Source: Bacillus sp. FJAT-45350 (lineage in GTDB: Bacteria > Bacillota > Bacilli > Bacillales > NISU01). Taken from it: 64,000 nucleotides of DNA. The DNA lies in contig NZ_NISU01000001.1 in the NCBI RefSeq assembly GCF_002335805.1, positions 1,806,079-1,870,078 on the forward strand, read 5' to 3'. The notes beneath the pieces are model-generated. The model did not search any database. It was not told the DNA's origin and was given only the letters and a program-made list of their open reading frames with translations. A program made the position numbers and the translations under genes. Shown piece by piece: positions 27,142 through 36,466 of this stretch. Every line of letters begins with the position of its first letter. Position 1 is the stretch's first letter.

Positions 27142-28419
27142 CTACATAGCCTCTTCGAGACTAGGTACATCCCTCATCATTCTTTGTGCATCGAATGCTT
27201 TATGCTTCGTACTGATTCCATGTAATACTTTTAATAGTTTTCCGCAAAGGACCACAATTGATTGTTTCTTTCGTAACGGGTTGACTGTGCGATTTGTGTA
27301 ATATTCATGTAGTTTACGAAAGGCTTCGTTATGACGGATCATTGGCATCATCACTCGAAACAGGAGGGCGCGTAGCTTCCTTCTGCCTCGTTTAGAGATA
27401 CGTTTTTGACCTTTGTGCTGCCCAGACGAATTTTCACGCAATGTGAGTCCCGCGAGTTTGATAAGTTGGCGTGGATCCTCATAATGTGAAAAGCTGCCGA
27501 TTTCAGCTAATAGATCAACGATGGTAGTGTCTCCGAGTCCATTAACTGTTGAAAGCCATTCATATTCTACAGACGTTTTGACGAGCTCAACTAAGCTTTG
27601 GGTGATGCTTTCAATTTCTTGTTCTAATTGGTGATAACGTTGAACGAGTGTGGCAATTTCAAAACGGGCCATCTTACGTCCTTCTGTTACTCCAATCGAG
27701 TGAGCTGCGACTTCAATGAGACGCACAGCTTTGGGCTTCTGAGGAGATTTCATCCCCTCTACTTGACGATACATCACAAGTAATTCATCAGGTTGTTTTT
27801 GGTAGAGATCACTTGGGAATGGCGTACATTCGAGTACGGCCAAAGCCATCTTTCCGAAAGAGGGAAAGACTTGAGTGAATTCAGGAAAATAGCGGTCCAA
27901 CCAGCGAATCATCATGTTTTTAACGGCTCCCAGTTCCTCCGTCAACTTACTTCTAAACGTTGATCCGACGCGAAGTTCAGCTTCGACATCTTTTAGAATA
28001 CGAGGATAACTAAAACGTCCGTCTTTTAATAGTCGAGCAATCACTAGCGCGTCTTTACGATCATGCTTTGTAGGCAGATTGTCATCTAACTCCTTTGAAC
28101 GCTTAACGTGCATTGGATTGGTCATGACAAGCGGAATGCCTCGTTCCTCAAGAAAGTAGGCTAAGTTTAACCAATAATGGCCAGTTGGTTCAATTCCTAC
28201 TAGAACTTCTGTTTTTCCATGCTCTCTTAATGCTTTGAGAATTCGATCATAAAATGACTCAAACCCTTGATGTGACTGTGTAATAGAGAATGATTTCTGG
28301 AGTATCCGTCCACGGTCGTCAACAAAGCAGGAGAAATGTGTACGCTTTGCGATGTCGATTCCGACAACGAGGGTTTCTTCAGTGACTTGATTTATTTTCT
28401 GATTTTGTTTAAAATCCAT
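27142..28419 (-). CDS. IS110-family transposase
   Basis: A 425-residue DEDD/serine recombinase-like transposase. The N-terminal RuvC-like domain has VVGIDIAK, VGIEPTGHYW and KHDRKDALVIARLL (the acidic residues). The C-terminal Transposase_20 domain has LSTVNGLGDTTIVDLLAEIG and LRENSSGQHKGQKRISKRGR, with the catalytic serine in SSG. The frame is open further upstream, but the start at 28419 (MDFKQNQKINQ) has a perfect AGGAGG site. Both domains are complete, so it may be active. The 5' extension would run through the terminal repeat. Confidence 0.9.
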   Translation of the reverse strand: MDFKQNQKINQVTEETLVVGIDIAKRTHFSCFVDDRGRILQKSFSITQSHQGFESFYDRILKALREHGKTEVLVGIEPTGHYWLNLAYFLEERGIPLVMTNPMHVKRSKELDDNLPTKHDRKDALVIARLLKDGRFSYPRILKDVEAELRVGSTFRSKLTEELGAVKNMMIRWLDRYFPEFTQVFPSFGKMALAVLECTPFPSDLYQKQPDELLVMYRQVEGMKSPQKPKAVRLIEVAAHSIGVTEGRKMARFEIATLVQRYHQLEQEIESITQSLVELVKTSVEYEWLSTVNGLGDTTIVDLLAEIGSFSHYEDPRQLIKLAGLTLRENSSGQHKGQKRISKRGRRKLRALLFRVMMPMIRHNEAFRKLHEYYTNRTVNPLRKKQSIVVLCGKLLKVLHGISTKHKAFDAQRMMRDVPSLEEAM

Positions 28420-28869
28420 TGTGGAGTCCTCCTTGGTTACTAAATTAGGGGTCAATTCGTCCAGATTTGACACCCCGTATCATACCAAGAGGGCTCTTTT
28501 TTGTTCAAGTCCCCGAAAAACCTTCTAACAGGAATGCTCCTTTCTAGTAAACATTTATTTATGTGCTATTAACATTCATTTATATGTATAGTTCAATTAT
28601 AAATATTTCCAACTATTACACTGTGATTTTTATCACTTTTTGGTCTTCATTAGCAAAAAAAGTTCTAACAAATTATAGTCAATAGTTCCTAGTTTTTATT
28701 AAACTACAAAAGAATTATACACATTGTACAGTGAAAATCATATAAAATTCCGAAAGTCTAATTTCAGTCTAAAAACTGATATATTTTAATATTCAAAGTA
28801 AAAACTTCCTATTTTCATCAAATTTTCGTCAAATACTTACCAAAGATGGAAGAATATTATTAGAACTAC

Positions 28870-28898
28870 TTTTCAGTTAAATTATCCAATGTTATGAT
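28870..28898 (+). promoter_or_regulatory. Candidate promoter of the hybrid histidine kinase gene
   Basis: TTTTCA (28870-28875), 17 bp and TATGAT (28893-28898) resemble a vegetative promoter with a weak -35. They lie 34 bp before the ATG at 28932. The remaining stretch between the IS end and this promoter (28477-28869) is A/T-rich and shows nothing else. Confidence 0.4.
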
Positions 28899-28931
28899 AG
28901 ACACATGTAAAATAAGGTAAGAGGTGTAAAA

Positions 28932-30908
28932 ATGATAGGACAAAAGCACTTCAAAAAAATAGTCGATCACATTCCAACAAGTTGTGCTTTACTACAAATG
29001 ATTTATAGCGATAAAAATGAAATATGTGATTACCAATTTTTATACACAAATCAAATGTTTTTGAAACATTTTTCACTAACAGAAGATGAAGTTAGCGGAA
29101 AATCTATCTCAGAATGTTTAAGTGATATAAATATAGACACAGCTTTTGGCCCTTGCGTAACGGACAATACAGAATGTACTTACCAAGTTATAATTGACCA
29201 ACGACCATTTCAGCTAAAATCTATCTTACTAGAAAAGGATATTATAGTTACATATTTTCATTTAGAAGAAGTTAAAAATAATCAGCTTAATCTCACACCT
29301 GAGACGATTAGTAAAATGCAAACATTTCTAGACCTTATTCCAAATCCACTCTTTTTTAAAGACTCTAAAGGAGCTTATACAGGGTGCAATAAAGCTTTTG
29401 AGATTTTTACCGGAAAAAAAAAGGAAGAGACGCTTGGAAAGACGGTCTATGAAATTAGTACGAAAGAAATTGCTGATGAGTATTATATAAAGGATAAAGA
29501 GCTGTATGATAGTGGAGGAACACAACGGTATGAATGGAAAGTAAAGGACAAGGAAGGTAACACTAAAGAAGTTCTCTTTAACAAAGTTGCTATTCCTGAG
29601 GGTACTGGGAATGCAAAAAGTATTGTAGGCGTTGTCTCTGACATTACGGAGATAAAAAAATACCAAAAACAACTAGTACAAGTTATTAATGAAAGAGCAA
29701 AAGTAGAGCAATCGTTACGAAGAGCAAAAGAGGAAGCAGAGCGAGCAAATAATGCGAAATCAGAGTTTCTATCTACGATGAGTCATGAAATCCGCACACC
29801 GATGAATGCAATAATTGGAATGGCAGACCTTCTAGAAGAAATAGTAGAAAAGGAAGAAGCCGTTTCGTATATTAAAACATTGAAGAACAATGGGAAAAAC
29901 CTATTAAATATTATCAATAATGTTCTTGATTTATCTAAAATCGAAACTGGTCATATGAGTATTCTTGAAGAAAATTTTAACCTATACCAAATAGTTGAAT
30001 CCATAAGCGACACATTTAAGTTTTTAGCTGAGAAGAAAAATCTAGCACTCTACACTACTATCTCTGATAGTGTCCCAGAGATGATCAAAGGTGACAAATC
30101 AAAGATCGAGCAAATCTTCGTGAATCTTGTCAGTAACGCGATTAAGTTTACTGATGAGGGTCACATTACAATTGGAGCCAAGGCTTTAAATGACGGGGAT
30201 AAAGATGTTCTTATCTTTTCTGTTGAAGATACAGGTATAGGAATAGCACCTAATAAAAAGAAGTATATATTTGAGTCCTTTACCCAAGTGAATAATCCTA
30301 ACTCTATGCTTTATAGTGGTACGGGATTAGGCCTATCGATTTCACAAAAGCTCGTCAATTTATTAGAAGGACAAATTTGGGTTGAAAGTAAGTTAGGAAA
30401 AGGCTCTACGTTCTACTTTACAATACCACTAAAAAAGGTAAAAAATAGTCCTACCTTTACTAATATTCTTACTCTAAAAACAAAAGGTAAGCTTTATACG
30501 CAAAACACTGAAACAAATAAACAAAAACGCATTCTACTTGTTGAAGACTATTTAGATAATCAGTTACTTATTCTGGCATTTCTTAATAAAAGTGCGTATG
30601 AAGTAGATGTAGCGGAAAATGGATTAGTTGGCTTTCAACAATTTGTAAGAAATGATTATGATGCAATCTTAATGGATATCAAGATGCCGATAATGGATGG
30701 GTATACTGCCACAAGAAAAATTAGAAATTGGGAAAAGTCCAATGGTAACAAACGTATTCCGATTTTTGCAATTACTGCTCATGCTTTACAAGGAGACAGA
30801 GATAAGGCACTCGAATCAGGCTGCGATCACTACCTTACAAAGCCAATTAAGAAACAAGTGTTACTAGATGCCCTAGATAGTGTTTTATTTAATAAAAATA
30901 AAAGCTAG
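28932..30908 (+). CDS. Hybrid sensor histidine kinase (PAS-HisKA-HATPase-REC)
   Basis: A 658-residue cytoplasmic kinase. It has a divergent N-terminal PAS-like region (about 1-115), a PAS domain (about 128-250), HisKA with MSHEIRTPMNAIIGM (His285) and a HATPase with DTGIGIAPNKK and GTGLGLSIS. A C-terminal receiver domain (about 535-655) has VEDYLDNQ and phospho-acceptor Asp582 (LMDIKMPIMDGYT). There is no membrane helix and no DNA-binding output, so it must pass the phosphate to an HPt protein; one is encoded at 34045. It is convergent with the larger hybrid kinase at 30946, whose receiver is closely similar. Confidence 0.92.
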   Translation: MIGQKHFKKIVDHIPTSCALLQMIYSDKNEICDYQFLYTNQMFLKHFSLTEDEVSGKSISECLSDINIDTAFGPCVTDNTECTYQVIIDQRPFQLKSILLEKDIIVTYFHLEEVKNNQLNLTPETISKMQTFLDLIPNPLFFKDSKGAYTGCNKAFEIFTGKKKEETLGKTVYEISTKEIADEYYIKDKELYDSGGTQRYEWKVKDKEGNTKEVLFNKVAIPEGTGNAKSIVGVVSDITEIKKYQKQLVQVINERAKVEQSLRRAKEEAERANNAKSEFLSTMSHEIRTPMNAIIGMADLLEEIVEKEEAVSYIKTLKNNGKNLLNIINNVLDLSKIETGHMSILEENFNLYQIVESISDTFKFLAEKKNLALYTTISDSVPEMIKGDKSKIEQIFVNLVSNAIKFTDEGHITIGAKALNDGDKDVLIFSVEDTGIGIAPNKKKYIFESFTQVNNPNSMLYSGTGLGLSISQKLVNLLEGQIWVESKLGKGSTFYFTIPLKKVKNSPTFTNILTLKTKGKLYTQNTETNKQKRILLVEDYLDNQLLILAFLNKSAYEVDVAENGLVGFQQFVRNDYDAILMDIKMPIMDGYTATRKIRNWEKSNGNKRIPIFAITAHALQGDRDKALESGCDHYLTKPIKKQVLLDALDSVLFNKNKS

Positions 30909-30940
30909 AAAGCCCGTGTTCGGAGCTATTCTAGCTTTTT
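30901..30940. terminator. Terminator between the two convergent hybrid kinases
   Basis: AAAGCTAGAA and TTCTAGCTTT form the stem, flanked by TTTTT on the plus strand and A-rich sequence on the left. It probably serves both genes. Confidence 0.8.
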
Positions 30941-30945
30941 CATTA

Positions 30946-33900
30946 TCATCCATTGAAACTTGTATATTTAATTAATTCATTTAATAGAATCTTCTTCTTA
31001 ATCGGCTTTGTTAGATGAGCATTGCAGCCCGCTTGAATACTTTTAAGCTCATCCCCTTTTAATGCATGAGCGGTTAATGCCAATATAGGTGTAGGCTCTA
31101 CTTTATTTTCCATTTCCCATTCTCTTATCTTTTTCGTTGCAGTATAGCCGTCCATGACCGGCATTTGCATATCCATAAATACCACATCGTATTTATTTTC
31201 AGTAAATAGCTCAAAGGCTTGTAGGCCATTTTCTGCTAAATCGACTTTGATATAGGAATGTTTCAAATATGCTTTTATCAGCACCTGATTATCTGGAGAG
31301 TCCTCTACAAGTAGTACATCGATTTTCTCTTTATTGAATGCTTCATCACTGCCTAGTTTTTTCATTTTATTTAGCTTGTATAAGGGTTTGCTCGACAAAT
31401 CTATATGATGATTATTCTTATCGCTGTTTTTTAACATGATATGAAAAGAGAACGTGCTTCCTTTTCCGAGTTCACTTTCCACTGTTATCGAGCCCTCCAT
31501 TTTTTCAATAAAACTTCGTACAATCGTTAAACCAAGACCAGTTCCCCCAAAACGTCTTGTAGAAGAATTATCTACTTGAGTAAAACGCTCAAAGATTGAA
31601 TCAATTTTATCTTTTGGAATCCCGATACCTGTATCTTTAAAGATGAAACGAACAGACACTTTGTCACTTTCTTTTATTTCACTTGCATCTACTGTAATGG
31701 AAACTTCCCCTTCTTCGGTGAACTTAATTGCGTTTCCTAATAAATTGGAAACAATTTGCCTTAATCGATCACGGTCTCCAATCACAAAAACAGGTATCTT
31801 TTCTTTACCACCTAAATTTAAGTCTAAGCCTTTTTGTTGTGCTTGATAAGAAAAAATATTAACAACTTCATCTAATAAGCTTGGAAGATTAAATTCCTCC
31901 TCTTCCATCATTATATGGCCTGCCTCAACCTTCGATAAATCTAATACTTCATTAATTATACGTAGGAGGCTCTCACCTGATTTTTTGAAAATATTTACAA
32001 ATACTCTTTGTTCTTCTGATAATTCAGTATCAATTAACAAATCTGCCATTCCTATTATCGCATTCATTGGAGTCCGTATTTCATGACTCATCATCGCAAG
32101 GAATTCTGACTTTGCTTGTGATGATACTAACGCTTTATCTCGCAAGCTTTTTAACTCTTCTTCAAACCACTTACGTTCTGTAATATCAATCCCTATTCCT
32201 AATAGATGTAAGCCTTCTCTCGTTTGTAATGGTAGTTTCACAGTATAGAACCAACGTAGGTCCCCTGTTAAAGCGTCTGGTACTGGTTGAACTTGGACAT
32301 ACTCAGGTTCACCAGATTCTATTACTTTTCTCTCGACTTCCTCAATCTTACTAGCTTCCTCCCGCATCGTAGGAAGGTCACGAACAGTTTTTCCTATAAT
32401 TTGTTCATTTGTCAGATTAAAAAGATTGGATGTTGCCTGATTCACAAGAGTATATCTTCCATCTGTATCCTTTACAAAAACAGGATGAGGGATTGTTTCA
32501 ATTATATTTGATAATAGATTGTCTTTGTCTTTAATTTTCTCTTGAGCTTCCTTCACTTGGCTAATATCTTTAGCAATCCCCAATATCCCAATCGTGTTAC
32601 TTTCTACATCTTTTAAAGGTGTAATCGTTAGTTGAACCGGGAATAATGTTCCATCTTTTCTACAGTAATTCACTTCCTCAACAAAGGTTTCATTACGTTC
32701 TAGTAATCCTTTATTAAACTCTTCAATTACATTATCATAATTTACTGCTAGGTGTTCAGCCTTCTTTTCTAAGTCTTCTTTCTCATGAAATAAATTAGGA
32801 GTATGTTTGCCTATTACTTCATCTGCTTTATAACCTAAATACCTTTCGCCCCCCTTATTAAACGTTTGAATTAATCCTGTTTCATTAGTTGAAATAATCA
32901 TACTATCAGCACTATTTAAAATCGCCTCTTGGATGTGTGTGACATGGCTTAATTCCTCTGTCATCGAGGCAGCTAAAAATTCTGCTTTCCTCAACATTTG
33001 TGACATAGAACGAATGACTAGAAAAACAAGGAGAGTAATAATAAAGCCGGCAAGTAATATGAAATAAGGTAATTGATGAATTAATCCTATGTTAAGAGCA
33101 GACGTGCTAGTAAAATCAATTGTCCATGTTAAATTTGAGAATGGGAATTCAACTCTTTTATTAAACTCATTTGTTAAACTAGTAGATTCCCCTTCATGTT
33201 CTAAGTCCATGCTATATAGTAATCTCTCTTGTAGTTCTTCTACAGTAGGATGAGATTCTATAACTCCATCATATATAGTAAAGTGCACACCAGTACTCAG
33301 TCTATTAGGTAATTTAGATGCTATTAATTCTTCTATGTAGAAAGCACCCAATACATTTCCAAACCATTCTTCTTTCACTTCACCATTTGACTCTACTATG
33401 TCATATACTGGTGCATAGACAATATATCCTGGTCCACTATCTCCCCCATCAGTAATTAATGTAATTTGAGAAGTGGCAGTGATATCACCAGTCTCTTTTG
33501 CTACTAGCGCGGCAAATTTACGCTTCTCCTCTGTGAAATGGTCGTATCCAATTCCAACACTCATATGCTTAGAAGGGGCAACAAATTGATTTAATAGATA
33601 CTCTTCGCGCTCACCCTCGGGCCAAACATCGTAAACTTGATTATAATCGGATAATAATTCGTCATAATAATGTGCAAGGGACTCTTCATCATTAATGTAT
33701 CTAGCAAAAGAGATGACATGAATTCCTGGATATTGCTCAAATAAATCGGAATGGTTTAAATAGCTTTTCCATTTCTCGTACGTAACTTCCTCAGGATCAC
33801 TAGCGCTAAAAAAACTTTTGTGGTGTAGCAAGACATCATTATATGTCATGACTGTTCTTTCTAATTCATCTATCACGCGTTCTATTTCATGATTAAATCG

Positions 33901-34032
33901 TTCTTCCGATTGAGAATATAAAATATCATGGGTAATTTTTGACAGACTTGCTGTTGTTACTAAAAGAGTTACTATAATAATAACCATAGATGTACGATTA
34001 CTAAGTAATTCTATCCATTTTCGTTTTTTCAT
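30946..34032 (-). CDS. CHASE-PAS-PAS hybrid sensor histidine kinase with receiver domain
   Basis: A 1028-residue protein. TM1 (about 14-34) is followed by an extracytoplasmic CHASE domain (about 45-300, with GIHVISFARYINDEESLAHY), TM2 (about 318-340) and two PAS/PAC units (about 365-490 and 505-625). It then has HisKA with MSHEIRTPMNAIIGM (His650), a HATPase (DTGIGIPKDKI, GTGLGLTIV) and a C-terminal REC (VEDSPDNQ; MDMQMPVMDGYT). CHASE domains sense small extracellular ligands. It is the last gene of an operon with a REC-GGDEF protein and an HPt protein, 12 bp after the latter. All catalytic motifs are intact. Confidence 0.92.
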   Translation of the reverse strand: MKKRKWIELLSNRTSMVIIIVTLLVTTASLSKITHDILYSQSEERFNHEIERVIDELERTVMTYNDVLLHHKSFFSASDPEEVTYEKWKSYLNHSDLFEQYPGIHVISFARYINDEESLAHYYDELLSDYNQVYDVWPEGEREEYLLNQFVAPSKHMSVGIGYDHFTEEKRKFAALVAKETGDITATSQITLITDGGDSGPGYIVYAPVYDIVESNGEVKEEWFGNVLGAFYIEELIASKLPNRLSTGVHFTIYDGVIESHPTVEELQERLLYSMDLEHEGESTSLTNEFNKRVEFPFSNLTWTIDFTSTSALNIGLIHQLPYFILLAGFIITLLVFLVIRSMSQMLRKAEFLAASMTEELSHVTHIQEAILNSADSMIISTNETGLIQTFNKGGERYLGYKADEVIGKHTPNLFHEKEDLEKKAEHLAVNYDNVIEEFNKGLLERNETFVEEVNYCRKDGTLFPVQLTITPLKDVESNTIGILGIAKDISQVKEAQEKIKDKDNLLSNIIETIPHPVFVKDTDGRYTLVNQATSNLFNLTNEQIIGKTVRDLPTMREEASKIEEVERKVIESGEPEYVQVQPVPDALTGDLRWFYTVKLPLQTREGLHLLGIGIDITERKWFEEELKSLRDKALVSSQAKSEFLAMMSHEIRTPMNAIIGMADLLIDTELSEEQRVFVNIFKKSGESLLRIINEVLDLSKVEAGHIMMEEEEFNLPSLLDEVVNIFSYQAQQKGLDLNLGGKEKIPVFVIGDRDRLRQIVSNLLGNAIKFTEEGEVSITVDASEIKESDKVSVRFIFKDTGIGIPKDKIDSIFERFTQVDNSSTRRFGGTGLGLTIVRSFIEKMEGSITVESELGKGSTFSFHIMLKNSDKNNHHIDLSSKPLYKLNKMKKLGSDEAFNKEKIDVLLVEDSPDNQVLIKAYLKHSYIKVDLAENGLQAFELFTENKYDVVFMDMQMPVMDGYTATKKIREWEMENKVEPTPILALTAHALKGDELKSIQAGCNAHLTKPIKKKILLNELIKYTSFNG

Positions 34033-34044
34033 TCATAGTTACCT

Positions 34045-34350
34045 TTACTCATATCGTATCTCGATAGTTTGTAAGTAGTCCTCAATTGATTTGATGTGAG
34101 TCTCTATTTCTTCTACTTGCTTCTGTTTTGCAGATTTTTCTAATTCGAAGCCGACTTCCGATATGAAATCAAAGCCGTATCCTGAGCCAAATCCTTTCAT
34201 ACTATGACCAATAATACGAATCGTTTCAAAGTCGTTAGCACTTAAAGATTCCTTTAGCTTAACTAAATCATTTTCCCTATTCATTAAAAATCCAGGTATA
34301 AGATCTTCTAGGTCACTGTCTACTATTACAATTATTTTATTCTCCATCAT
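34045..34350 (-). CDS. HPt domain phosphotransfer protein
   Basis: A 101-residue single HPt domain. The phosphorylatable histidine is His49 in IRIIGHSMKGFGSGYGF, which matches the HPt consensus H.LKG.....G. It should shuttle phosphate between the receiver of the hybrid kinase (30946) and the receiver of the GGDEF protein (34390). It lies between those two genes, with 39 and 12 bp spacing, in the same operon. Confidence 0.88.
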   Translation of the reverse strand: MMENKIIVIVDSDLEDLIPGFLMNRENDLVKLKESLSANDFETIRIIGHSMKGFGSGYGFDFISEVGFELEKSAKQKQVEEIETHIKSIEDYLQTIEIRYE

Positions 34351-34389
34351 TTATCTCCCCTTACCTTAAATCAAGAATTAACAGGTATC

Positions 34390-35391
34390 TTACAAAATCT
34401 CTTTAACTTTTTTCATACCTGTCACTCTATTTCTACCAGTTTCTTTCGATTTATAAAGTGCTTTATCAGCCATTTCTATCAGAAAATGAGTAGAAACGTC
34501 CATTTCATTACTAGTAAATGATAGTGTCGATACACCAACACTAACTGTCACTACATTGCTAATTAAAGAAGTCTCATGCGGAATTCTACGACTCTCAATA
34601 TTCGCTCGTAATTCATCTCCAAGCTTCAATGCCTCTTCATAACAAACATCAGGCAAGACTATGACGAACTCCTCGCCCCCGTAACGAGCAACTAAATCGG
34701 TTGGTCGCTTTAACGTCTGCGCTAGAGTCTTAGCGATCGTTCTAAGGCAATCATCCCCTTCCAAATGACCATACGTATCGTTATAATACTTAAAATGGTC
34801 AATATCAAGCATAATAAGAGATAAGCTAGACTGATTCTTTTTTGCTCTAGCTAGTTCCGTAGTATAATACTCATCAAACTTTCTTCGGTTTGCAATTCCC
34901 GTTAGACCGTCAAACATTGAGAGTTGTTCCAGTAATTGATTTACCTGTTGTAATTCTTTATTTACCTCCATTAACTGCTTCTCTTTTAATTTCCTTTTAT
35001 CCATCTCTTCTTTTAATCTAAGGGCAAAACTTATTCTTGCTTTTATTTCAATTGGATCAATTGGCTTTTTTATAAAATCCATTGCACCAGCATTAAACGC
35101 CTGTTCTAGTACAGTTGATTTCCCTAGACCTGTGACCATGATGATTGGTATGTCCTCCAATTTATCATGTTCCTTTAGAAGCCTACATACTTCTATTCCA
35201 TCCATTCCAGGCATAACGATATCAAGTAATATTAAATCGACGGAAAATTCACTATCCGATTTAAGTAACTCTAAAGCCTGTGATGCAGTTTCTTTAAGTA
35301 TGACGTTATAATAGCCTTCTCTGTTCAAAAATTTTTTTAGTAATAATCGACTATCTAAAGAGTCGTCTACTATTAATATTGTTGGTTCCAT
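34390..35391 (-). CDS. Response regulator with GGDEF diguanylate cyclase domain
   Basis: A 333-residue protein with an N-terminal receiver (Asp9/Asp10, phospho-acceptor Asp57 in LLDIVMPG, conserved KKPID), a coiled coil (about 125-170) and a GGDEF domain (about 170-333). The active site is YGGEEF, with the product-inhibition site RPTD five residues before it. It should make cyclic di-GMP when phosphorylated. The frame allows a longer start at 35415, but the ATG at 35391 (MEPTILIVDDS) follows GGGGGAG at proper spacing. It is the first gene of the operon with HPt and the CHASE hybrid kinase. Confidence 0.92.
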   Translation of the reverse strand: MEPTILIVDDSLDSRLLLKKFLNREGYYNVILKETASQALELLKSDSEFSVDLILLDIVMPGMDGIEVCRLLKEHDKLEDIPIIMVTGLGKSTVLEQAFNAGAMDFIKKPIDPIEIKARISFALRLKEEMDKRKLKEKQLMEVNKELQQVNQLLEQLSMFDGLTGIANRRKFDEYYTTELARAKKNQSSLSLIMLDIDHFKYYNDTYGHLEGDDCLRTIAKTLAQTLKRPTDLVARYGGEEFVIVLPDVCYEEALKLGDELRANIESRRIPHETSLISNVVTVSVGVSTLSFTSNEMDVSTHFLIEMADKALYKSKETGRNRVTGMKKVKEIL

Positions 35392-35624
35392 CTTTACTCC
35401 CCCAAGAACAACCATTCTAATTATTTAGCTCTTTTTCTCTAGTGGATATAAGTTCCATATCCAATTATATATTACCATTAAATATGTAATAATTTGATAA
35501 AATACTTAGAAAAATGTTGATTTTTTTGTCAATAGTATTGAATGTAAAGGTTTTGAATCTTTAGACATACATTATATTTTGCGAAAAATGTGACCATACT
35601 GAACATATATGGGAGGTATGTGTC

Positions 35625-35960
35625 TTGTTTACTTTTTCAATCCCTTCATTAAAGTTTCGTTTTATCGCAATCAGTTTATTAATTTTATCCACTATTGATG
35701 CTGTGTTTACTGATATCGGTTTGCGGATGCTTCTAATTGAGGAAGCTAATCCAATTGTACGTAGAATTTATGAGGATAGCTTATTAGGTTTTTATTTTAT
35801 TAAAATCGGGCTACCAGCTGCACTAGTTTGGTTATTACCACGTGCTCCTTCAACAAGATTAGTCAATAGTACATTAGTGGTTGCGCTCATGCTTTATTCA
35901 TCGGTCTTTCTCTACCATCTCGTTTGGTCTACATATGCATACGTCTTATATGCAAGTTAA
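35625..35960 (+). CDS. DUF5658-like small membrane protein
   Basis: A 111-residue protein with three hydrophobic helices and the pattern STIDAVFTDIGLRM...EEANPIVRRI, typical of DUF5658-type proteins found in many Bacillus. The function is unknown. The start is TTG at 35625 behind GGGAGGT. It is monocistronic with a terminator after it. Confidence 0.7.
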   Translation: MFTFSIPSLKFRFIAISLLILSTIDAVFTDIGLRMLLIEEANPIVRRIYEDSLLGFYFIKIGLPAALVWLLPRAPSTRLVNSTLVVALMLYSSVFLYHLVWSTYAYVLYAS

Positions 35961-36042
35961 GAACAAAACTAGCAAAGCCGAATTTCTTGAAACAATGTGC
36001 GAGGTCATTTCACTTCTTTGAATTACACTTTCCCCCATCAAT

Positions 36043-36094
36043 AAAAGGTCTAAGCGGAAAAGGTTATCTCTCTTTTCTACTTAGACCTCTTTTA
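36043..36094. terminator. Terminator after the DUF5658-like gene
   Basis: AAAAGGTCTAAG and CTTAGACCTCTTTT form an imperfect stem of about 12 bp followed by TTTTAT on the plus strand. A/T tracts on both sides allow it to also serve the convergent gene at 36110. Confidence 0.7.
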
Positions 36095-36109
36095 TAGTAA
36101 TCAAGCTAT

Positions 36110-36406
36110 TCACTTCCATATAACTACAACCGGCACTTCAGTAAGAGGTAATTTTTTTACTTTTATAGGATAGGTTATTACCTGAGTTACAAACTGATCT
36201 GGTGCAGGTTTCTCCTCAGTGGCATAAATAATAATTTTATCAGGTCGATAATCGATATGGTCAATAACAATTGAATAACCACCTGTTCTCCTTTTTCCAA
36301 GTGCTAAAACAGCGTATGAATAACCTTCATCACTGCAAATACCACATCCACCTTTCTTTTTAATGTCATTTATTATTTTATCAACACATTCAGGAAATTT
36401 TCTCAC
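36110..36406 (-). CDS. PrcB-like small protein
   Basis: A 98-residue protein whose middle part (GKRRTGGYSIVIDHIDYRPD) followed by a beta-rich end (PIKVKKLPLTEVPVVVIW) resembles the PrcB C-terminal domain, found in Bacillus proteins related to a protease-complex subunit. The start chosen is the GTG at 36404-36406, because a strong AAAGGAGG site precedes it. The longer open frame to 36622 reads through the opposite-strand gene and has no such site. No signal peptide is seen with this start. The function is not established. Confidence 0.6.
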   Translation of the reverse strand: MRKFPECVDKIINDIKKKGGCGICSDEGYSYAVLALGKRRTGGYSIVIDHIDYRPDKIIIYATEEKPAPDQFVTQVITYPIKVKKLPLTEVPVVVIWK

Positions 36407-36466
36407 ACCTTTCCCTCCTTTCAACCGTATTGTACAATCAGTAGTAACGATAACTTTGTGTAGGAA

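Larger units (their letters stand above)
26810..28476 (-). mobile_element. IS110-family insertion sequence (IS1111-like organisation)
   Basis: One transposase gene is flanked by a subterminal inverted repeat: GAGGTGTCAAA at 26810-26820 and GGGGTGTCAAA on the minus strand at 28466-28476 (10 of 11 match). About 330 bp of non-coding, more G/C-rich sequence lies downstream of the transposase, and only about 50 bp lies upstream. Subterminal repeats and a long downstream region are characters of the IS1111 subgroup. Exact ends are uncertain because these elements do not duplicate their target. It sits between the partner-switching operon and a histidine kinase gene. Confidence 0.75.

Noticed and set aside
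28420-28473. N-terminal extension of the IS110 transposase
   Set aside because: It reads through the subterminal repeat of the element, and a strong AGGAGG site directly precedes the ATG at 28419.
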